Origin: Membranipora membranacea | Lineage: Eukaryota > Bryozoa > Gymnolaemata > Cheilostomatida > Membraniporidae | Direction of reading: 5' to 3' | Assembly: GCA_914767715.1 (NCBI GenBank) | Contig: OU612071.1 | Coordinates: 4,528,001 to 4,592,000, forward strand | DNA: 64,000 bases | Part shown: piece after piece, positions 24,801-33,800 of the stretch | Layout of the letters: each line of letters opens with the position of its first letter | Numbering within the stretch: the first letter of the stretch is position 1 | Translations under genes and position numbers: made by a program | The notes under the pieces: model-generated | What the model saw: only the letters and a program-made list of their open reading frames with translations | Database searches by the model: none | Told to the model about the DNA's origin: nothing

Positions 24801-27800
24801 ATGGTTATTGCTGCTGGTGCTTGGCCTAAGCATGATTTACTAATTGATGAAATCACGAGACCAGCATTGACCAGAAGACACTAGTGTGCGAAGATATTTT
24901 AGACTTAGACTTACACTTAAAATATTAAATCTATGGGGAGGACCAAACAAAAATATCTTTGAGAACATGGGAGCATTCAGTGAATTCCAGCTAGATCGAG
25001 TTTAATCCAATTGCTCCCTTCCACTGGTCACGCCGCAGTGGAAGGGGGGAGCAGCTCCGAATGCAGGCAAATGGACCAGATTTGTTCTAGATTTTAACAG
25101 TTACCGAAAGGCTATAAATTTTCGATGGATAAAGGGAAGCTAGTTAGCAAGGAGGAAGTCAAATAAATCAAAAGGGCTTAATAAATAAACCTGAAACTAT
25201 AAGTGGTTTAGTATCCTAGAGGTCCTTACAGTTATTAGTTATCTAAACAAGGTAGTAAAGTTGGAGCTGTTCAGTTTGGAGAGCAGTTGAGTTGAGCCAT
25301 TATCAGACCACTTATAAGCCCACTTTATCCCCTGGACCAGTGATAGGCCCCCATATCCCCTGGACCACCAGTCCTATAGGCCCACCGGAACCCCGGGACT
25401 AGTGATAGGCCCACCTAAACCCCTGGGATGGTTGTAGCGCTAATGATGAGTCATATCACCCTTTAAGTTTTACGGAAGCCAAATTTCAGTTTAAAAGTAC
25501 TCATCAGCTATTTTGCATAATGTTAAAATAAAATAAGCACAATCTGAACTCCTGTAATTGCCGCTTGTAAAGTAAAATCACCTGGTACAAAAGTTTTAAT
25601 TAGTTGACTGTCAACACTCAGCAGGCAAGGATCATGAAAAATAGTGATGGTGGAAAATCAATCAACTAGATACAAAGCACAGTCATCCTCAAAATACAGT
25701 CATTAAACCTCGGCTTGTAAACCTGGCTGCAGTCCAATGAAAATTTAAGTTAACCTTCAGGGATTTATTGATAATAAGCCCTTCTTTACTACTGAGATTA
25801 TAATATGATTATTCAGACTGTCCGCTGTCATAACCAATGGTGGCCACTTCTCTACTTTATGCATTGCAGAATCGGGCCAGGGACCTAGATAACTACTGGA
25901 AAAACATTATCTTTTCACGGTTGAACAAGACCAGAATGGGTTATATGCTCTTTATCAGCTTGAGAAAGACTGCCGTTAGATTTGCCAAAGCAAACTAGTA
26001 TTTTATCTAAGCTGTGGGGTATAAAACAATAGCAGTGTTGTGACCTGTGTTATTGCTACCCTTGCACAATAGCCAGCTTCACTGTTATGCCCATTATGGC
26101 AAGTCATTGACTGCACTGACTAAATCTAAACTGGTGAATGCACCAAATCCCTGATGCACCTAATAATTGTAATTCCATTTTCTGACTATGTTAGAACATG
26201 GTTGACTTACAAGATCAGATATAAGTTTTTGTAAACTATTAAGATTAGGCCTACTATCAAGATTAGGCCTATGAGCTTTTTAGTTCTTGGCATGCCTAGC
26301 CGTACAACCAGGAGCCCGAGGGGCCGTCGGAAGAGGGGCAAAAGTCTGGGGGGGGGGGGGGGCTCAGACTAAGGAAGACCTTGTTATATACACCAGACTA
26401 AAATCTGCTTAACAGTAGGCCTACACTTATCAAAATTAAAATCCAGGCAGACACTCTGATAGCAAATGCCAAAATGCACTGAGCCATGGATTTCCTATCA
26501 GGGTCATTGCATTAAAACTGACCACATTAAAGTTATTTAAATCAAGGAAATGAGTCACCACTAGTTGGTAATTACATTGTACATAACTAATCAATCCATC
26601 ATCAGATACAATAGGAAATCTCTATTAATCATTCATAAAGTGCATAGATTAATCACCAGGTTCAAATTGCATCTATTCATGGAAAGATTAGAGTCTCTAG
26701 TTCCAATTGGGGCTAACTGTCATAGCTAAAGGTGGGGACTATAAGGACTCCCACAGAGCCATGAGTCATTAGTATTTCAGATATTTACAGACAAACAAAC
26801 CTCGAGGCAGCAAACAAAATAAACTATGGATGATGACAGAGGTGACTTTAATTTGAACAAATAAACAATGACTAGCAGTCAGTCAATTTATCTAAGAATG
26901 TGACATGGTTTGTGAGCTAGGTCTGTTCTATTTGAGAGTGGTCCCTGGGAGCTAGAAGCGTGAGAGTCATCATTTAAACCCTGAGCGCACTGTCTACTCA
27001 GGATGGGGGGGGGGGGCGCAAGAGTCTGGGGGCTCAGACTAACTGTCTGGTCTCTTAGGTTATCATCTATCAACCAGGTATATTTCCTGTATTTAAATGC
27101 TATTGAAATGTTACTGTAGGACAAGGATATTCAAATTCAAATGCAAAGAAAAACACAATAGGAAGAATGTTTGCAGATTGAATAATAAATAGGCCTAGGA
27201 AATTTCTATCCACGTGACTTCAGAGTGTAAGGATTATGACTTTCAGAGATTTTTCCTGTTAATCAATGATCTATAAAAAAAGAAGTGATGTGTGAAAATA
27301 ATATACCTGAAGGGTCTAGTCTATGTGGAGTTGTAAATCTATGCTATTTGTGGTATCAAGACCAATCATCAGATTGAAATCGATACCTTTGTACCTAACC
27401 CTTTCCATCATTCACCACCAATACTGAGCTGAATTCTGACCTGTTTTAAAGAGTTCTGTTGATTTATAAAATGTTCTGTTGTTTGTTCTTTGTATCAAGT
27501 TCATTAGCTCACCCTGCCATAGAAGCACCATTCTATCTGACGCGCTGAACAGTTAATGGAGACCCAATCTAGCAGATAAATCACAAACCAGATACCAAAG
27601 TTAGTATGGTTATCATCAATATCTTCCTCCTCTCTAACAAGGATAAATGAGGATCCATGGTGTTCTGTAAAATAAACCACTCAGATTGAAGTGCGCAAGA
27701 CACAGCTATACACAAGGGCAGGCAGGGTGGCGTAGTGGTTAAGATTCGAGCATCTCAATCTGAGAGTTGCAGGTTCAAATCCCGTCACTACCCATGCTGC

Positions 27801-30800
27801 TGAAGGAGGTGAGCTCTCAGGACAATAGCCTAGCTTGCCCACTCCTACCTTGTACAGGAGTGCGCTAAATTGAATATGTATATGTCTCAATGTTCTATTC
27901 ATGTAAAGATTGCTGGAGAGCAGCTAAGTAAAAAAAAAAGTGATTTACATTTACACTTATGAGAGATGAAAAAATTAACTTGACCAGAATAACTAACAAT
28001 TATAGTCCAGATATTGAACAAGTTGTCACATACATATCCGGACTGTGCTGACATTCCATTAAAAACTAACTGTGTCACATGACATGGGGATACCAAAGAA
28101 TCATTTTTGTAGCAGCTGGAAATTGGGAAAGTTAACAGTCACATGTGGATGAGGCTTTGCAACATGTATTCTGTTGATGACTTTGCTTCCTTGTTTTGCG
28201 GTTTCCTTACTGGGCTGTCGAGGCAGAGGGAAAGCTAAAGCCCAACGGGGACGTGAGACAAGGAAAATTCATATTCCATTATCATTTTTATCAGTTATGT
28301 GTGGAGAGTAAATTTGATAGAAGAAGATAAGTTATCTTTGTGATCATCAGGTGAAACTGTAGTAGGTACACAAGCTCATTATGTTATGTTCAACATTTAT
28401 AGTGTGCCTTTTACCCACTAGTATGTAAAGCATGTCTGTTCACTCAGGATCTACATGGTTACATCAATGTGTGAGCGATTTGGGGACAAGAACCCCTCCC
28501 CCCAGCAGGTCTGTGAGTGATCAGATAGTGATTTTCTTATTTTATAATTGATATACCCCAATGATTGACTTATTGAACTGCTGCCAGTGTAGAGCCTGTC
28601 AAACAATGCCTCAAAATTTATTGTGGTCACCCAAGCTCAATGTCCAGTCATTGCTCTCACATTATGTTAACCTTTTGATGAATGCCAAGAACTTGGCCAT
28701 TTGGTCTGCTTTATATACCAATCTTCCCAAATTGTTCATACATGCCCTACCATCTTATAGTGGAGTATGACTTTTCCCAAATTCAGAGCACAGCTAAAGT
28801 TATAAGGCAACACTAGTTGGTCTATTCGGATCAGGACCGTCAATACAGGAGGTCTACAGTGTGCCTGCATACAGTATAAAAATCCCCCTCTGCCTCTTCG
28901 AAAAAAAGGGTAGCCGGCAACGGCGGCCCAATGTATAGGGTATCTACCCAACACAAGCCGCATACGCTTAAGGACTTTTACTTTCCGGGAATAAATAGAT
29001 GCATCATCTGAATTCAAGACATATGAATACAAACAACCTTGAAATCGCATAACTTGACTTAATGCCAAACCATCTATTTCTAATGCGACTGTCACTTGTG
29101 GGAAGTTTGGCAACTTGACTGCATTATCAAAATATCTTGCACTGTGCCAAACCCTCCCAAGTATGACAGGTGCAGGAAATTTTAAACTCGATATACAGAG
29201 CATTGTACCATGTATGTGGAGACTTATTTCTGTTCTAAATTCTGATTAAAGAGTTACTGAACGAAAAAGGCAATCATAACAAACAAGTTCACCTGGAAGT
29301 TTGAGCCCTGCGATGTGTTTACCAGTTGCCCGGCCGCACTCCGCCCCGTTTATCAGACAGGACTCTATCCTGTGTCCTGACACAAGCTCAATCTTATCCA
29401 CTGCATGACTACATGAGCAGTCACGTATGAGGTGGAGTAACATGACTGTTATCGGCTGCAGTTTGTAGATCGTTTACTAGATATCCTCATTTCATGTCTG
29501 TCAGTTTCTGTGGAGTACAAATCAGTTATGGGTGTCAGTCAATGAGTTAACAGAATGATTTAGGCAGCAGAGTTTAACGGGTGTAAATAGCAAGCTTTGT
29601 TAGATAGTATACAACTTACTAATTAAAAGTAATGAAATCAGGCCTCCTGCTGGCCAGAGGAACTTGTCACCCGAGGTTTGCAACTGTGGCTTATTATGCA
29701 GGTCAACAAGAATCTTGCACCAAACCTGCCAAATCAATTCACTGAGAAATTGAAATGTTATGGTCCTATCTGAGTGATGAATTTAGAATCCAATCTCTAC
29801 AAACTAGACCAGAGAAGAGAAGAAGAAGTGGCTTCTTTCACTGCCCATGAACATCAGCCATTGCAATTACCTTTGATTGAGCTGATCAGGATATCTTCAT
29901 TCTATTTCTAATTAGGTGAGGAACGATCGTATGCACATCAATGTAAGTAGAGCAATGATATTAATTTGGATGTACAAGTAGAAAAGAAAACTGTAATGAG
30001 TATACCTCAACTGGTCTAGTTCCTCTCATTAGCCTTAAGTGTCAGTCAGTTTGGTGAGTAACTTCAGTTAATTCCTGGTGCCTGATTATTCCAACTGATG
30101 CAATGATAAGGAGAAAAATAAAAGAATAGTACCTGTCAAGCACTTGCTGAGGAGTGACTCAGCCAAGAACTTGACTAACCTGGGATATCCAGTGCTGGTT
30201 ATTGTGCTGATGTCATCAAATTATGTGTAGTTGCTTAGACCGGAAACCAAAATCCCAATGATATCTACCAAAATATTCAGTGTGTATCACTAAATTGTGA
30301 AAGCCAGCAATGAGTATTATTTACCTGCTCCTAGGCAATCACTTAAAAGGGCACCTGTCGTTATTCACCCCAATTTCCTCATTCTTAGCCTTCAATCCAA
30401 ACTTTAAAGATGGCATGCACTCTTGAAAGTATTAATTGAATTAGCAGATTAATGCAGTCACAATCAGGGGATTGAAGCTAACAAAACTACATAAACCACC
30501 AGGTAAGGAGTCAACCCTCCATTTCAGTCTGTTGAGTACATACAGCAATGTGGTTGCCTGCCATCAATGAACTAAACCTCCTGACTTCATCAACTTCATC
30601 ATCTTCATAAACTTCATAAAATTGAGGTTTAGTTCATTGCTGTCATGACAAGCTCCCACCTACAACAGACTGCCATGACAGAGTATAACTAATGATGACA
30701 GCCTCAAAGTAAGTCCACAAAGCAACTATTGCAGGGTTAAAAGATATTTACACTCTCTACTTCTTGCCACAGTTAATCTATACTGCTTGTAGGAGAAATC

Positions 30801-33800
30801 TTCTCTGTTCTGTTGATTTTATGAAATTTCTGTGGACCAGGATTTGTTGATGAAGTCAGGATTGTTTGTGAAGAGAGATTTTAGGATTTAATCTAATTCA
30901 ACGCTCTAACTGCTACCCTGAAACATCTCATACTATGTGCAATAAAGTGGACCAGCATAAACTCTGACACAGGATCCTCTTTGACACACCCTGTCCTGTA
31001 TATTATATATGCTTGTTGTCTGCATACAACACCTGTCGTACATTTACATACTGTGAAGGACCGCAAGGGGTATCAATTCGCGACTCCAGATCATCTGATC
31101 TGAAGTTTGGTTTCCTAATACTCATACCCAAGCCCATGCGTGCTTTAAGGTCAAGTCAGAACACGTGGCCTGCATTATTGTCCTGATCCGATCTGTGGTC
31201 AGCCAGAGGTTTCCAACCCCTTCCCCCACCGGGAATCAAACCTGGGACTGGCGATCAAGAGGCAGGCATCCTACCGCCGCGCCATATTGACACATACTTG
31301 CAGCACACAGCACCCGGTACATTGTTGAAGCCTCATGTTGTGCCGTCAGGATTGTGCAGACAGCATGCTACAGTACCCTTCACTGTCATTCAGAAATCTT
31401 AACCGTATCAATTGACCAGTGACTGCCTTAGTCTCCATCTCAAAACATGATCAACTTTGTTGATGGGGTTTCTTTTGTTTTTTCATGCAGAGAAAAAAAG
31501 GCTAAATGTCAATTCTCTTTTCATAAGCCAAATGATGAGCTAGCTCAAATCTGCAGACTCAAACCAATTTTGTAAACTATAACCTCCTGATTCTGAGACA
31601 TACTCATGGTGCCTGGAGAGATGCACCCTTTGAACCTCCTAAACTAATAAGAAATATCCAAACATGAAGTTATCATTCATGTCACCATGATTAAAACTGA
31701 ATGAAGGCCTCCCTTTGAATACAAAATGGTATGCAACCTTTGCTCGACCTCTTGTATAGGTGGTCATCGACAATAAATATCGTTCACTGTCCTGTTTACA
31801 AAGGGCACACATTTTCAGAAACCAGATTAATCGACTTGCTTTTTCTAGACCTAAATTGGCTAAGATATTACTAAAATTTAGAATTCCTGAGTGACATTGT
31901 ATGTACCATCTGGTTGTTGGCTTCATTCAAGTTGATTATTCTAGATTTCAAGTGTTAATTCAGTCGATCAACTCCTTCTTGGTGCCTCATTGCTTGAGCA
32001 ATTAACCTGCTAAGTCTCAATATTGCGGCACTCAGAAAGCTTGAAGGTCTGACAAGGATTTTTTTTATTTTATACTTTATTTTTACACAGGGGACAAATA
32101 TTTCCATACCATTCAAAGAAAATAATGGAACAAGAATCAAGATAATCTTAAGAATAGACCTTGGTGATTAATGACCTGATTTCAACACTACAATGCAGTT
32201 GGGTTTTATCTGCAGTTGACATTTTTAGTAAAATGTTCACGTCGAATGAGACTGACCTGGCTGGCTCTTTAGTCTTTTCTTATTTTTCCTATGTCATTTT
32301 AATGGTCGGTTCTTTCAGCTACATGTGTTTATTTCGACCTTCATATTCATTTTCAAAGTTACCTGTGTTTTACAGTAGAAGAAGCAAATTTAGAGAACCT
32401 TGCGGAGTATTCCACCAAGTCTCATGAGAGCAGAAGAACTATTAGTATATTTACTACGGGATGACTATAGCCATCATGGGATGTGGTAGCTCTATATATG
32501 ATGATCCAGGTAAGTTGCACACTGACATCGAGATTACACTATTAACATGACGTGTATCTCTGATCGCTAGAGTCTATTTAGTAGCAGTACCTAACGTGTA
32601 ACCACCCCTTATTAATAAAATTGAACTCGGGTCGTCACACCAAATTCCATATGATGGTACTCTTACTAAGTGAATTAATTTACTCTCTATCGATCAGAGA
32701 TATACATGTAATAGTATATCACATGATCAGTGTGGGTAAGTTATTGAGCACTTCTCTCAGTCTGACTGCTGTAAATACGCACACTGATCACTTCCTATGC
32801 TATCGCATGTACATCTCTGGTCAGATGAGCATGAATAAATTTAAGAGGCCTGAGTACCTTTTGAAAGAATTTGGTGTGACAACTGAGTTTTTTAATAATA
32901 TTAGTGGGCAAATCTTGGGTTCTAATACTAAATCAACTCTACTAATCAGTGCAATGAACTCCAGTGGAAGGGAGCAACTGGAATGCATGCAATTGCATTA
33001 AACTTGATCTAGGGTAGGATGGCACCAATGCTGTTCTCCATTAAACACCCTGATATAAACAACAACAGACAACCCTGAGCAATAGAGCATAGAATTAATG
33101 TCTTGTGTGAGAAGTTTTATGCAAGTACTCAGAATTTAATTGGGCATCCTTCTAGATACTGGTATAGATCTTTAATACCATGAGCTCTTATTTTAATTTC
33201 ATGAGTTTGGAGTTTATTGAGTAATACAAATTTTGAAAAAATTAAATGTTAAACCACTGCTGCCACAGCTGGGCTTTGCCCAGCATAGCCACCAGTCAAA
33301 TATTTAAATAGAGAGTTGTGGCATCAAAACATCTAGCCAGTAGCTTTGATTGGAGTTATATCAGCTCTCAAAATGTAGGGAGTATCTTCTTCCCCAGCCA
33401 TCCACCATGTGTGTGACAAATGTTGTTGTTGACCATTCAGGTGCCTTCAAAATCTAGCTGAGATCAAACATTTTTATTGGTGTCGGATCGCAGCTAGATT
33501 ATAAGCTACTGGCTAGATGTTTTGATGCCAGAACTCTCTATTTAAATTTTTAACTGGTGGCTATGCTGTGGCAGCAGTGGTTTAAAATAAACTGCACCAG
33601 ATAATTGAAAACTCATGACTGATAAAGTTTCGGTAACACGTTTTCCGTGTCCCTCTACCACCAATACAATTGGTTGGTTTGTTGGCTCTGTGTTATTGGG
33701 AAGGTCATTCGCCTGACCAATCATATGTTTGGAGAAGGCCAACAGGCATTATCAACTAATCAGAGCCACACTAACTAATAAATTGCAAAGACTCTGCTTT

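Noticed and set aside
28736-29443. Minus-strand open frames of 155 and 65 codons as a gene
   Set aside because: No recognisable domain, splice context or signal peptide; the frames are separated by a stop. Left unassigned.
31639-32140. Minus-strand frames as a retrotransposon protein
   Set aside because: Basic and hydrophobic residues are suggestive, but no reverse transcriptase or integrase motif can be identified.
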